Made by a program: the position numbers and the translations under genes. The notes under the pieces are model-generated. The model saw only the letters and a program-made list of their open reading frames with translations. It was not told the origin of the DNA and searched no databases. Below, piece after piece: positions 32,040 to 44,787 of a stretch of 64,000 nt of DNA (the first letter of the stretch is position 1; each line of letters opens with the position of its first letter). The stretch is from assembly GCF_036669915.1 (NCBI RefSeq), contig NC_089312.1, positions 31,411,830 through 31,475,829 of the forward strand, in the 5' to 3' direction. Source of the stretch: Pocillopora verrucosa. Its lineage: Eukaryota; Cnidaria; Anthozoa; Scleractinia; Pocilloporidae.

Positions 32040-35000
32040 ATTACCCGCACACGCAGACTATCATGAGGGTCTGAATGAGGTTAACCGACTGACGACAAAG
32101 GGCGAATAATATAACCGACGATCTACAAAACGCGGAGAAAAATTGCCAACTAGCAACAGTAAAACACTGGCCTATGACAGAATTATCGATATTTGTTTTC
32201 AGAAAGAAGAGCTTTATAGCTTAGGGGGGTAAATACTTTAAATTCAAGGCTCAGTTAATTATAGAATTTCGTGTCAGCGTACTGTACTTTATGGTCAGGG
32301 AGGAGTGCGGGATCATTACAGATCAACCAGAACAGCGTCTAGTACTCGAGCCCATGAGACCTCCTGCTATATTGTTTTACGGCGAGCTGTTTACGGTATT
32401 CAAAGGTGCTTCCATGAGTGAAATTTTCGAAAAAGGTGAATTGGTCGTAATTGAACGTCACCGCAACCGGGTTCCAGTGGTTACCCAACCTCAAGAACAT
32501 TCGTAAGAACATCCCTCAAAACTAACCGCACTTAAGAGCAATATTTGAGGAGCCACCTTGTCATCATTACGCAAAGTATCCTGATTAGAGTTTGAATTTG
32601 AAGACCGTACATTTGGGACTTGGGAAGAGACCCTAGTGATGGGAAAGGCAATGACACACGCTGAGGAGGCTAATGGCATGGTGAAAATGCGCGGTAACGT
32701 CAAACATCAACGGTGTTCATCCGCGTAGCGGAACAGAAACTCCCTTGAGCTACATCGACTGGGACTTTTTAGGAAGCACTCCTAGCGCAAGCGCTCCTGA
32801 ATTAGTAGGAAAAAAGCTTGATAAGAGTTACTTATATCTGTATGATTTGATGAGGTCTGCAGCAAAGACCTAAATTATCTTAGTTTGTAGCCCACTATTT
32901 ATTTTCGCACGGTGATTTTATGTACCTTAATATGGTGCAGAATCGGTGGTCAGCTGCTGCCTTTTTCGTAATTTTTTCGTCCAACAAATACCCTGATTAC
33001 GGTTTAGAGAATTATCTGACTGTTTCAGAAAGTAACTAAATTCTCGTTTATACTACACACTGCTATATGTTTCAGTTCACACATGAACTGAAGAAGTCTC
33101 CCAAGCGTAACTGCTCAACAACATTTTTGACAACAGTCACGCAACTGAGTTACAAGCTAAGAGGAGAGCGAGGATCCTTTGTTACAGTCAAATGATACAA
33201 CTGTTCTAAAAGTGTTAAGGGCGTAAACTCAATGTAAAGAATGTTTAACCACAAAAGCTACCAATTTCAGCCTTAATGATAAATTGAATTAAACCCGATA
33301 AGTGAAAACTGTTAGAGAAGGATAGGACAAAACTGTAGAAATCGTCGAGAGAAGAAAAATTTTCAATTAAATGACTGTGCATATTTTTTCCAGGAATAAA
33401 ATCCTTGCTTTACTTTCCTTGGGTGGTATGAACATTAACCGCAAGTACAGGAGACCTAAACTCGTATAAATTTGCATGCATTGTGAATTATCAATATCAG
33501 AAAAAGTTCTTAAGCACTTTTTTACGAGGGGGAAATTACAAGACAACACAGCTTCACACAAGCACAATATAAGTTAATAAAGGATTTTTTTGTTTGTTTT
33601 TTTTTTTGTTAGTATTTCGCGTTTTCCATAAAATTCAATGAGCTCTTATGCTAAGCAATACCAGAAAGGCATCCTCATACTACTGATTGACTGAATGTTC
33701 AAATTATGAGTCTGGGTTGCTTTAACCGAAGTTATTGTTTAAGCGGTGTTGGTCGCGCGTGCACTATGATCTTTTCGCAACAAAATATTACTGAATGAAA
33801 TTTATGCCAATGATCTCGAAAATTTCCATTGCTTTTAGAACTCCAGAAACATTAATGTAATCAAAATGTCCTCAGCCGTTGTCTTTTTTAGATCGAGAGA
33901 AACAATCAGCTATTTAAAATTGTTTGTTAACCGCATCCGGCGTCACTCGGGATTCAGATTTAGGGGGGTTGTTGATCTCAAAATTTATTTTAAAGAATGA
34001 AAAAAAAAACCTTTCTCCACGCTACCCTTTGGATAACTCGACGTAGGGTTACTTATCTACTGAGCGCTTCTCGACAAGGATTAGTGTTCAGCCCCTTAAC
34101 GAATTCCTCGATCCTTTATACTGTACTTAGACAAAAATGAGTGTCTGCTTCCGAATGTTCGGTTTAAAAAAAATCTAGACCTCTTTCAAAACAGTACAGA
34201 TTCCTCGAGAAAATATTTTTGTAGTCTCTTCAGAGTTCATGTTTTTAGCACTTCCCTGTTCAAGTGAACTCGAAAGACCTGTGTACTTTACTTTCAGCTT
34301 TACGTTGAGGTGAATCATAAAGTGTTCGGTTCTATCAGTCAACTCGAGAAGTTTGTGACCTTTGCACACTACATTCTTTAGTTATGCAGATAATTCTTAG
34401 GGAAAAGACATGAATGCATATTTTAATGCTTTGACTACTGCCAAGGAAAACTAATTAGGACATTTTGATGACGCAAACAGGAAAGGGTGGTTTGATTATG
34501 AAAAGACTAGGAAGACCAACTTAAGAAGATGTGGCTGACAGAAGGAATTTAGCTGAAGTGATTCTCAGAGTTGAGTCTCGTTCAATATAACAGCTGAACC
34601 TTATAATATTTTCCACGTGCACTTCTGAAGTATTTGCACAATAGACATGATAGTGTTATTAATGATCACTTGGTTCGACCACCTCTCTTAAACACAATAT
34701 TTAAAATGGCCCTTCTATCTCTGTTTTTAAATCTAGACTGAATGATTCACTCCTTTCCTTTTTTTATTTAAGAACGTATAGTTCGCTGATGTTTTTGCAG
34801 GATGTTTTTGGTGTGTCTGCTTACTTCAACTCTTTTTTTTGTCTTTTTTTATCTTAATTATGTTCCGTTAATAGTAATCCACGTATAATAACTGCGTTTC
34901 TAGTCTTAGAGAAAGGGTAGCATGTTATGATTACCCCATGGTTTCCAAATGAACTCCCCCGCCAGGAAAATAAATAGGATACATTTACATATAAAAGTTG

Positions 35001-35910
35001 TAAATGTTGATACTATTTTATGGCAAATAAATCTATCAATCATCCAAAAAACATTTTTTTTTTCATATAGCGGAAGTGATATCGCTCAAGTTACGCTTAA
35101 TCCACATCTTTTTTTAAAATCCTTTCTCTGGACTTTTTGGTAATTCTGTTATGAAACATTTAGTTAATAAGGAATAATTTAGCTATTTGCTCAACTATTT
35201 TTACCAGTTAGATTAGATTCAAAATCAAAACACCATTTATTTGGGTTTTAGCAATCACAAGGACTGTCTTGATTAATTGTGACTGGCTTATCCAACATCC
35301 ATTAGCGGACGAGCTTGGTCGATATGTGTGGCCTTAGGCCCACACTAAATTTTATTTTTGTTTGGAGTTGACATTTGAAAAGTAATTGTTTGATCGGAAG
35401 CGCTAAGTACGTTAAAGTTCATTTGAGACATTATTCTGGCCAATATGCTTACTCATGCCTGCTGATAGTGTATATTAAAAGAGTCACTTTACAGTTTGCA
35501 GTAAGAGAGTCGAATATAGTTTCTCCGAGAGAGTTGACCAGAGTTATAGAGAGTAAGTAAGAGTCGGTCAGAGGTGATCAGTCAGTCAAAGTGGTTACAG
35601 AGAAGCAAAGTGGGAAAAGTAAACTTGCTGTAAGTAAAGCTGTATATGATAACAGATGTTTTGAGGGGAAGACCACATCAGTCACAACAGCCGAGTTCTA
35701 CGGCGCTTTCATCCTCAGCAATATTCGTCTTCCTGTGAATTTCGCTGTCGTCAATTCATAAATCATATGTCTAGAGCAGTTTGTTTTCTCATGGTCAGGT
35801 GAAAAATTTGCTTGTCTTCATGAGCCACAATTTGGACGGATTCCTCTGAACATTTACTTTCGAATCTCTATTAAGACTAAAAAACTACCTGCAAGAGTGT
35901 TGAATTCCCT
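32040..35910. other. Long non-coding stretch
   Basis: I see no recognisable gene or repeat. A 71-codon frame on + at 32291-32506 (start MVREECGIITDQPEQRLVLE) has no hallmark and no splice context. Other frames are short. Confidence 0.4.
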
Positions 35911-35911
35911 C

Positions 35912-37860
35912 TTCAATGATTTAATTTCCTATCAAATGTGGCCCGGTTTATTCAACAATCATGCCGCTTATCGCGATATACCAGTTAATGAGCAGTGCTA
36001 TGTTTGATTATCTTGTGCCGCAAGCTTCTTAATTCATTCTTCATATCTGCTTAGTGGTAGCTAAATAATGGCTTACTTTACGTAAAAAACGGCAATCAAT
36101 TTAAACATTCATATGATGGTGTGCATGTATACAGCTGGGGTAATCAAGCAATGGGCAATTCTGCAAAACAGAGATTTATTCATTTCTTTAATCTGTTTTT
36201 AGGGTGCGTAGGGAATTGCCCTTTTGCCCGTGCAACAAAATACGTAGATAAATCTATCGGATGAATAGAAATATTTCCTTCAAAAGTCGTACTAATTTAA
36301 GTTTTTGAAAGTATGTAAAAGACCTGAACATGTGAAATAAATGCTAGATATTGTGTTTCCAAGGTATTAAGACCTATTAAATTTTCTAGCGCTTTATATC
36401 AATATGTTTATCATACCAGAGAGCTTTTCACGCAAAGCTTTCCGGCTAGTTTAGATTAACGAATAGTTAATCTAATTGTTTGGACTCGTGTGATATATTG
36501 TTGTCGGCAAACTGTAACTTCTATTCTGGGATCCGAGCGATATATACTGATAAGCCAGGAACTGTGGGGACCGCTGTCGTCTGTTGCGGAAGTTTATCGT
36601 TGTTAAGTCTGTCCGGGTGGATTAAGAAGATATTTCAACAAAAGCACCAACTTGTCCTGAAAGTTTCTCTCGGTTGTGGTTCAGTAACTTTCCTAAGGAT
36701 ATTGAATAGCCATTATTGATAGAAGGGGGCATTGGAATTCTCGATTTTGCGGTTTGGCTATTTTTTAGATCGGTTTTTCGGTTTTTGCGTCAAAAACGTT
36801 CGGTTTTTCGGTTTTGGTGTTCATTGCTGTTAACGGATGTTCCGTTTTTTGGCATTTAGTTTTCGGTTTTCAAGAAAAATGCTAACGGGTTTTCGGATTT
36901 GATATCCGATGCGGTTTTCGGTTTTTCCTATTTGACCTATTTTGGTTCCGGTTCCTCTTCGATCTGAGCGGCAATTCTGCGCCTCCACTGATCTCGAACA
37001 GCCGCTAAGCGCAGATGTTATTAAGAGGAATGCGTGACAAACCAATTGAAATATCGTAGGGATCCTTAGGGGGTTCACGCGTCTCTAATGACGCCCAAAA
37101 CTTTGACCATCCGTAGGAGTAAACGCGTGTTGAATGACGCCCAAGACTTTGACCTTACAGTGTGGAGCATTTAGGTCAAGGTCGATCATTTTGCGTCTTC
37201 CAACGTGCCAAACGCACTGGCAACAGAAGAAGGTTAATTGTGGATTGTGTTACGTTTTTTTACGGAGGTTGGAAAGGCGGCGAGAATTTCAGGAAGAAAA
37301 ACAAGATTAGATGTAAAATAAAAATTGCAATCCTATAGAGAAATCTAGCGGAATTTTTTCGGTTTTGCGGTTTCTAATGGGCCCCAATGCCCCCTCTTGA
37401 TAGACTGAGGACTTACTGTTTTTGAACCGCTTCTTTGAGTCAATAATTCCGTATATAAGTAAAATTATTTATCGGTTTTCCAGACCATTTTTTTTTAAGG
37501 TTATCAAAAAGGTAGTCAATGTTACCCCTTGAGGACTTCTCTTATCCGGATGGTCGTTTTATATCATTATGGGTGGTCGAATTGGGCCCATTTCGGAAAC
37601 AGCACTTGGCGGCGTGAACAACTTGTTTCGCCTTCTGAATCTAATCTAATCTTCTAATCGTCATTTCTAGATTATTCTCACTAGAATTGGCTATCAGTCA
37701 ACACCTTTGTTAATCTGACCTTCGGACTAACGAGGATGAAGTGGCTATGTGTATGAAATACATCTTATATTATATGCTATTCTCAACAGCCTCTTTGCAT
37801 GTGAATATGAAGGCGAACATGGAAAAGCGAGGTTGATTTTTTGTCCTCTAACAATTCCCG
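35912..37860 (+). repeat. Segmental duplication, copy B, interrupted by a 673-bp MITE
   Basis: Same-orientation paralogue of 27240-28215. Shared landmarks are AATTTCCTATCAAATGTGGC, AATAATGGCTTACTTTACGT, AACTTGTCCTGAAAGTTTCT, CTATCAGTCAACACC and GAAGTGGCTATGTGTATGA. Near 37758-37830 a leader-like frame reads MKYILYYMLFSTASLHV, ending at a GT donor-like GAG|GTTGAT. Unlike copy A, no FReD exon follows it. A different repeat begins near 38100. Confidence 0.65.
36724..37396. mobile_element. 673-bp hAT-like non-autonomous DNA transposon
   Basis: The ends are AGGGGGCATTGG and CCAATGCCCCCT(C), a 12-bp terminal inverted repeat, and TTGATAGA flanks it on both sides (36716-36723 and 37397-37404). An 8-bp duplication with a (C)AGGGG-type end is the hAT pattern. 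Copy A of the surrounding duplication lacks the element, which confirms it as an insertion. The interior is rich in CGGTTTT repeats and has no transposase. The minus frame at 36830-37078 is not a gene. Confidence 0.8.
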
Positions 37861-38094
37861 TCTGTTCGCTTCAATGGCGCAGGTAAATGTTGTCTTTCTT
37901 CTACCGAAAAGCTAAAGTCAAATGAGACACAATCCAATTACAAGCGAGTTAGATGCGACGTTTACTCACTTGATTGCTTTGGTATCCGTAGCAGTTAAAA
38001 TGTCCAAAGGCTTACCCAAGATTTAATTTAAATAGAACTCAGAACTTCACTCAACGTTTTACAACAAACAAATTGTTTTGGAGACTTCAGATAT

Positions 38095-38350
38095 TAATGA
38101 TTATAATAAAGTTTGGATATAACGCGCTTAGTCATTGCTTGAAAGAGCAGGCTCTATCAGAGTACAAAGCATGGAGCAGAGCTAAAGCTGTCACGCCATC
38201 TGCCAAATTGTACTATGTCCGACCTTCTCCAGGACCGCCCTAGAGCTTTTTGTCTTAAACTAAAAGTGAAATTTCGGAACAAGCGAGCCCGCAAGTAGCA
38301 ACAGAAAAATTAAGGGGTTTGTAGACATGCCAAGGGCCGTAATTTACGTC
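38095..38350 (-). repeat. Dispersed repeat, inverted relative to the copy at 44930-45175
   Basis: TTATAATAAAGTTTGGATAT, AACGCGC, GCAGAGCTAAAGCTGTCACG and GCCATCTGCCAAATTGTACT match the reverse complement of 44930-45175. A MITE-type element is likely. The other end was not delimited. Confidence 0.6.
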
Positions 38351-39756
38351 ATTATAACTTGAGCAGAGTTCCTCAAATCCTGAAAGAGAAAAGGAAATAG
38401 ACAGTCCGAGTTTTGAAGGTTTTCACGCTCAGTAAGATTGCAAGCTTACGTCCGATAACAAAAATCTAACACTCATAAAGTATATACAGTTTCTTGTTAA
38501 AAAACAAAATAACAAACAAGCAACAAAAAAAACAAAAAAAAAAGACAGAAGAAAGCAGGAATGATGAAAAATATTGGCAAACTGGCATAACTGTTAAAAT
38601 TCATAGCAATCATGAAGGTGCCCGCGTCTCGTGTTTCTCCTTACACTTTTTTTTTTCGTGTTGTAACCGCTTCATGCATACTTTACAACAGAACAGAGCA
38701 CAGTCAAGGCTTCTCTATTTGTTAAATAAAAGGTGTGTTTATCAATTTAATTTGAAATCAATTCAAATACCTCACTTTTTAAGTATCTTGAGTAACTTTC
38801 TACTAATTGTATGTATTTATAAGCCATAGTTAGCGGCTATACGGGAGGCCAATGACCATAAAGGCTTGGCCGGACACACGAACAGGAACAGGCGAAGTTG
38901 TGATAAAATTGAAAATTATTTGTGCAAGGTGAGAAAGGTGGGCCACGGATATAGCTCCCTGTCAACGGGAAGGATGGGAGAATACCGCCGTCTCACACAC
39001 TGTGCTAAACAAACTTAAAATACTTTCTTACAGGGATTTTAATAACAGGTAAACTTCGCCTTTGACTACCTCACGCTTCAATTGGATTAGCTGAAATCAC
39101 GTGGGTTTTGTTTAAAATAAAAAAGAAGTTGAAAAAAATTAAAAGCTAATGAACATCCCTGGATCACTGAAGTATTTTCCGCGGGTAGTCGCTAAAGTAA
39201 GTTTTATACTCTTTATCCTCTATTGTACCTTTAATTATCGAATGAATTTTCCAATTTTCACCGTCGAGGAGCGCTGTTTAATAACGCTATGATCCTTTGC
39301 ATATAAAAGATAATGTCAAATTAAGAATCGATTGCACATTAATCTATTAATTTAGAATCGTTTGTACATTTTTCTTAGTTTCACGTTACGTGCATGCCAA
39401 CATACTTAACTCAAAGTTTTGCCAAATGTATACTGTATGCGTATCCTATTACGCTTCTAGTGACAACAACCATTTTGGTTTCGTGGCTTGAATAGCTCCG
39501 TAGCCACAGTACATAATAATCTTCATATTTGGGACATTTTATCACTGTATTAAGGTTACTTCTCACCTTCAGAAAAAAATCGTATGCGTGTTGGTTTCTC
39601 TGCAATCGTAACAAACTATACATCAGAAATAAGCCTAATTAATCAGGTTATGATAGTAATGCAATTTAATCGAGTTTTCCTTCGGAAAAAAAATCGTACG
39701 CGCGCTAGTTTCTCTGTAATCCCAACAAACTATACATCAGAAGAAAGCCTAATTAA

Positions 39757-40425
39757 AAGTCTGTAGCCAAAACTTTACTTAGGAGGGCTGATTGTCTACC
39801 ATCATCACTCGATTCGAAGGCTGAGGAGAGGAAATATGTTTCCAATGTCCTAAAGGCAAATGGCTATACAAAAACTTTTCTCCGTAACTGCCAAAAACCA
39901 GTTACAAATAGTAACGCTCTTGATGAAAGGGAACCAGCGACTGGTTTTGCTGTTATTCCTTACATACAGGGTGTTACTGAACCCATCAAGAGAATTTTGA
40001 ATAGCCACAACGTTAAAGTTGCTCAAAAACCTTTTCAGACTTTGGGGCATATTTTCGCCAAACCTAAGGATCCTGTCACGAAAGAACAACGAACCGACGC
40101 CATTTATTCTATTCCTTGCAATGACTGTGATAACGAATACATCGGACAGACCAAACGCCAGTTTGGTACACGGTTAAAAGAGCACCAAAAAGCGGTTTTT
40201 CTTTGCAAAAAGGAAAATTCAGCTTTATCGGAGCATACTTGCCTAACCAACCATACAATTGGGTGGGATAATTCTAAAATTATCACTACTAATCGGCGTT
40301 ACCACCAGCGCCTTTGTTTGGAGGCTTGGCACATTAACTCCGCCCACGCTCCTTTAAATCGTGACGATGGCGGTCTGCTTCCTGACGCCTATTTACACCT
40401 CGTCAGAAAAAAGGCCGCTAATTAG
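39757..40425 (+). pseudogene. Penelope-like protein C-terminus with GIY-YIG endonuclease domain
   Basis: The open frame extends from 39757, well upstream of the first ATG (39997). It reads RRADCLPSSLDSKAEERKYV, the linker after the RT thumb, then IPYIQGVTEPIKRIL and the GIY-YIG domain: IYSIPCNDCDNEYIGQTKRQ, FGTRLKEHQKAV, with a CxxC before the YIG and LSEHTCLTNHTIGWDNSKII further on. It ends naturally at a TAG after KKAAN. GIY-YIG nucleases nick the target for PLE insertion. The domain itself appears intact (first Tyr, YIG, Arg, Glu/His region), but without the RT it is a dead 5'-truncated copy rather than a host gene. Confidence 0.85.
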
Positions 40426-40461
40426 TGATCATATAAAAGGACCTCTTGTTGCAGCGTTTAG

Positions 40462-40508
40462 ATCACCCCTGATGAAGGCACTAGACAGGAGTGTCGAAAC
40501 GTTGGGTC
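40462..40508 (+). ncRNA. Hammerhead-ribozyme-like motif in the Penelope 3' trailer
   Basis: CTGATGA (40469-40475) and GAAAC (40496-40500) bracket a perfect 6-bp stem GGCACT...AGTGTC, matching core C3-A9 and G12-A14 plus stem II of a hammerhead. A GTC triplet follows at 40506-40508. Penelope-like elements are known to carry hammerhead motifs at their termini. Stem I is weak in this copy, so activity is doubtful. Confidence 0.45.
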
Positions 40509-40847
40509 TATGAATTGTAACTTCTTCGGTTACATTCATTAAATCTGCAAACCAGTGTAGCTTCAAACTATGTCTAATCAGGTTATGATAGAAAGACAGT
40601 TTAAGCGAGTTTTCCGTTTACGAAGTGTTAGGGGCCGGCAAGGCGTGAAACGACCGAAGGTTCTTCTGTTGAATTTATCGGGAATCGGATGCCGCAGCAC
40701 CAGCATAAAGGCTGCCTAGTCATTCACAAAATATCAATCAACAAAAGAGCGTCAAGCTTTTTCGATATTTTGATTGGTTGTCTAGATATCGACATGTAAA
40801 GTCGGAGAAGCTAAAAATATTACGAGGCGCGTTAATCAGAGAGAAAG

Positions 40848-40915
40848 ACGAAGGGCTAACACTCGAAATGTCAGTTTTGAAACTCTTTACGGCAGCCAAT
40901 TTACGTTTTGAACAA
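40848..40915 (+). repeat. Penelope-end-like module, single copy
   Basis: AAGACGAAGGGCTAACACTCGAAATG, then AAACTCTTTACGGCAGCCAATTTACG: the same module as 31262-31335 and 49410-49480, with a mutated core (AAGACGA). Confidence 0.55.
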
Positions 40916-41299
40916 AGACAGACAAAGAGACAGAGACTTTAACAATCCACGAGCCTTTTCGTGTCATTCACTAGGCGTAAATTTACGATTCGTAAAAGGA
41001 GAAGCGCTACGCCGCTTAGGAAAGAATTCGTTACGCTCCTCGTTTAATAATACCGAGTTTCAAAATACGCTTAAATAATAGAGGATACCCTGAGGAAAGT
41101 TTTGAGAAACGTATCAAAGCGGGTTGCTTGAAAAGATAGAAAATAGCCCGCAAAAGAAAATATTCCCTTTTATGACACAATCTCATCTGGCTTAACTTTG
41201 CCAAACCTCAACAACACACAGATAGGGAAATTAATGACGCCCTGATAATCAGATCAAAGGGAAATCCATTAAAAGGTATCCTGTAAAGAGCTTAAAGGC

Positions 41300-41615
41300 T
41301 TGTTTAAGGTAAAGTGACGCGCTTGGGTGGGGGTAACCCGTCTGTCCTTATAATCCCTTATTTTATCTTAATCACGTCTACACGATAGGTGGGGTAACCC
41401 GCTAAGGTGGTTTGCCTTGTCAACCGAGGTCGCAATTTACCAAGTAATCGTTTAAGGTGGGTTACCCCGCTTAGCTAGGGTCGCGTTCATGTCACATTTA
41501 CAAGAGAGCCGGCAACCCAATCCTGGGATCCCGAGGCTGTAAGATTGCATGTAAACGCGGGCTATCTTTCGACAACGGCTAGGCAGGTTACCCAACCTTC
41601 ACGTAAACAGATCCT
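41300..41615. repeat. GGGTTACCC-rich dispersed repeat
   Basis: Inverted GGGGTAACCCG / GGGTTACCCCG motifs recur at about 41330, 41395, 41462 and 41585, together with CATGTAAACGCGGGCTA. The pattern is that of a small inverted-repeat element. Ends not resolved and no coding sequence. Confidence 0.5.
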
Positions 41616-43731
41616 TACTTTGACGGCAGAAAATTCAAAATCGTTAGCAAATGGCAGGAGTTGTACAAGCAAATCTAACGTTCAACTCCCTTTTTCATTC
41701 CAGCTCACCTAGCGTGTCGTTTTGCGCAATGAAGAGTTCATATACCTCAAGAATAATCAATTAGCCACATGATCCGACGCCATTGTCCGGCTCGGGGTTG
41801 ATTGATGAGCGAGAGCTCATTTTTAAATTTTTTTTTTTAATATTTATTATTATTTTTTTTTATAAAATACAATCGTTAATAACGAATTCCGATATTTATC
41901 GTTGTTAACTCTATTCTTGCCATAGATTTGCGTCGATATTTTAGTTTTTTCTCGAGACTTGTAAATCAGAATCAATGAAAAGTAATTTGGCAATAAGGCA
42001 GTTTCACTGCTCTTCTTTCAATATCAGGCGTTCATTACATAATCGGCAGATAGTTGTTTCCGGGAATAGGCGAACTCGAATGATCGTAAAAAGTCGCATT
42101 GAAAATTTTAATCTTCTTTACCAACTTTCGATGATTTGACAACATGATATTCCTTTAGGGGGTCAACCTTTAGAGAGCCAAGAGGATTTGATTTACCGTG
42201 GCTGTCACTAAGGTTCTAGTTTTAGTCTGATAAAATTTCGACTCGCAATTGGTCGTGCGTAAAGAAAAGTAGCAGCATCTGGTACATACCATTACTAAGA
42301 AAAAGTCGATTTGAAAAAACAGAGTCATTTGCAATTACAGAATGTAATTCCATATGAATCCTTCTAATCACAACTAGTTAGAGATCAAATTTTACGGAAT
42401 TTTCCAAGATTGATGTTCTCTGGGCGAGCGTGGTGAAAACCATGCGAAGCTAAGTAAAATACAGGCAAACGAAGCGAATATGCGAAATATATTGTGCTCA
42501 CAAAGAAGTTATCTAGCTCGAACGGGATCACGCCAACACCTGTACCTCTTCTTATGATATGGTGTGTTCTGGATCACTTATGGATTTTTTGTCAATGGTG
42601 TTTGACATCAATTGTTCCGTATGCTACCAGAATTTTAAAGAATACCTTGTTACTGCATTTAAAGGCTCACCAAGTCAGGTTAAATCAGACGAATTTTTTT
42701 GTATTTGATTAAAACTTATCCACAAAGCCCCCTAGGCCAAAATAACTCTCAACGAGCATGATTTTCTTTAATAGTAATTACGAAGAAAGGTCACTTGTGC
42801 GTGTCGCCGGCTTAAGTTTTCCGCTAATTTAAGACTACAGCCAGATTTCTGCAAAAAAATATTTATCCTTGTCTGAAGGGTGGAATTAGGTTAATTAGTT
42901 TAAGGTAATCCAAACAAAACCAATTTCCTCTCTCTCTCAATTTCAATATTTGTTCCTTAGCGAGAACAGATATGAACTCGGCCTCATTGCTGGAAAGCAC
43001 TTTGTCATAAAGCCGAGTTGAATGTTTTTTCTTTTTTTTTTCCATCCTGCGACAGTCCTTTTTTAGAACCGTTTTTCATCGTCTTCGGCCACCATTCAAC
43101 AATGTCGATAGTCCAACTTTCCAATTTTGATCATGATTAAATTTTTCTTTCAGAATATTAAATACTTAGAACCTGCTTACATAAGCATATGATCTGATGC
43201 CGGAAATAACATGGCAAGATTAACCTTCTCCTATGAGGATGGCTAAAATTGTCCAAATCAAGTCATGGCCGGTTTACCCTTTCCAAACATTCGAAATGTA
43301 ACTTACATTACATGGACTTAGAAAAAAAAGGCCAAATTACAGCATTTGAATCATTTTAAGGCATGCATAATTGCTCCCGAATTTAAACCAAGCAATTGAT
43401 TATCATATTTTTTGGTCTTTACCAAGTAAAGTCTGACGTATGCGCGATGTTTTGACTAATGAGCACACAGGATGGTGTAACGGTGGACGAAGAGAAGCTT
43501 TCGCGGCGCAAAGTCAGCACAGGCAATGTGTATAAGACGCTCAAAACGCATACAAAATATGCTCGCATCGTTTGTGGTAGACCCACACTTAAATATGTCG
43601 AGTGTTTTCGGTACGGGTCGTTCGGTGAACCTTATGAGATATCTCTTTATCGTGAAAGAATTCGTTAATGTATATGAAAGGTAAAATATCGTGCCAGTCG
43701 ATATTTAAAATTGTTTTCTCATAACAAACTG
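41616..43731. other. Non-coding stretch
   Basis: AT-rich, with T-tracts at 41825-41870 and 43025-43045. Frames at 42494-42712, 42863-43045 and 43459-43668 are short and unrecognised. Confidence 0.4.
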
Positions 43732-43791
43732 ATGTGTTCTTGCAAGAATAAGGCCCGTGTAGCAAATAATTGCAATTATAAATTAAATAGA

Positions 43792-43815
43792 GACATAGAA
43801 AAAAATCCCGGCCCT
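43792..43815 (+). other. 2A-like motif DIEKNPGP
   Basis: Eight codons spell Asp-Ile-Glu-Lys-Asn-Pro-Gly-Pro, an exact D-(V/I)-E-x-N-P-G-P core, 20 codons after the ATG and in frame with the GQQC block. Confidence 0.7.
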
Positions 43816-44787
43816 CCAACATATGTTGACCCTAACAAAATAGTAGAAGCCCCATACAGTCAAGGTAAAGAGATAGTTTTTGAATAGAGTGCAGGACAAC
43901 AATGTGTTGCAATGAATTTGTGTTCTTTGATTTATCATGACACACAAGGGATCAGCTCAGCAAATGATCTTATACAAATAATGAATATTGGAAATCAGCT
44001 TTATTCAAGTTTGTCACAATTAGCCAGACAGGCATATTTAATGCAGTAAGAATTACCGACAGCATTAAATGTGTTTGATACTGATTATCAACTGGAATCG
44101 CTCATATTTGAAAGCTACACCAATTTCATATTAGCAGTAGGGTGTATTACTGTAATAGTAATATAGGGTTCAAAATATTTGATTCTCATGTTAGAGATTT
44201 GTATGGTAGAGGGCAGCCTAAAGGTACATGTGTTGTTCTCGAAGTACTGTCTCCTGATAGTTTAGTGCATTATTTTCAGAGTCGTTTCAGAGAGTTGAAG
44301 TGAGAGGAGTACAAATTGAGAATATTCAAAATAGGATGGTTTCTCAAAACAGTCTGAATGAAACCATGAACTTCAATCTAAGTTGTGCTGTAGCTCTATA
44401 CTCTCTTTGCTACCCTATAATAAAATCATGTAATTACTGGAATTACAACTCATCCTTACCCACCATTGTTGACAAGGGCAAAAAGACGTATCGTAAATCA
44501 AGCTTAGCACACAACCAGCAATCACCTGTTAATCTTCCGAGAACTGTAGATGTTTATGAAACAAAAGTATATTGGGATAATTTGTTTAAGAGTGAAGGAC
44601 TATTGACTGATTCACTTCAAAGCAAGTCAATTCGTGAGAATGAAATAATACATAATAGTGAATGCACAAAGTTTTTGATATAATTTTCCTTATACTGCAT
44701 TAGTTGTACCTTTAAACCCACAAAAAGATGAAAGTATATGTATTCCCCCCTACTTTATTTAGCAAATAGAGAAGCCTTGACTGTGCT

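Larger units (their letters stand above)
39754..40573 (+). mobile_element. 5'-truncated Penelope-like element with target duplication CTAAT
   Basis: The insert carries the C-terminal end of a PLE protein and its 3' trailer and interrupts a tandem repeat unit. CTAAT occurs at 39749-39753 and 40574-40578, a likely 5-bp target duplication. Length is about 820 bp. The trailer contains a hammerhead-like motif at 40469-40500. Confidence 0.7.
39575..40612. repeat. Tandem repeat of about 110 bp whose second unit is split by a Penelope-like insertion
   Basis: Unit 1 (39575-39680) holds AAAAATCGTATGCGTGTTGG, AACAAACTATACATCAGAA, CTAATTAATCAGGTTATGATAG and CGAGTTTTCC. Unit 2 starts at 39686 with the same order, stops after CATCAGAAGAAAGCCTAAT at 39753, and resumes after the insertion at 40574 with CTAATCAGGTTATGATAG and GCGAGTTTTCC. 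Confidence 0.75.

Noticed and set aside
36830..37078. 82-codon minus ORF inside the hAT-like MITE
   Set aside because: No transposase motif; it arises from CGGTTTT-type repeats.
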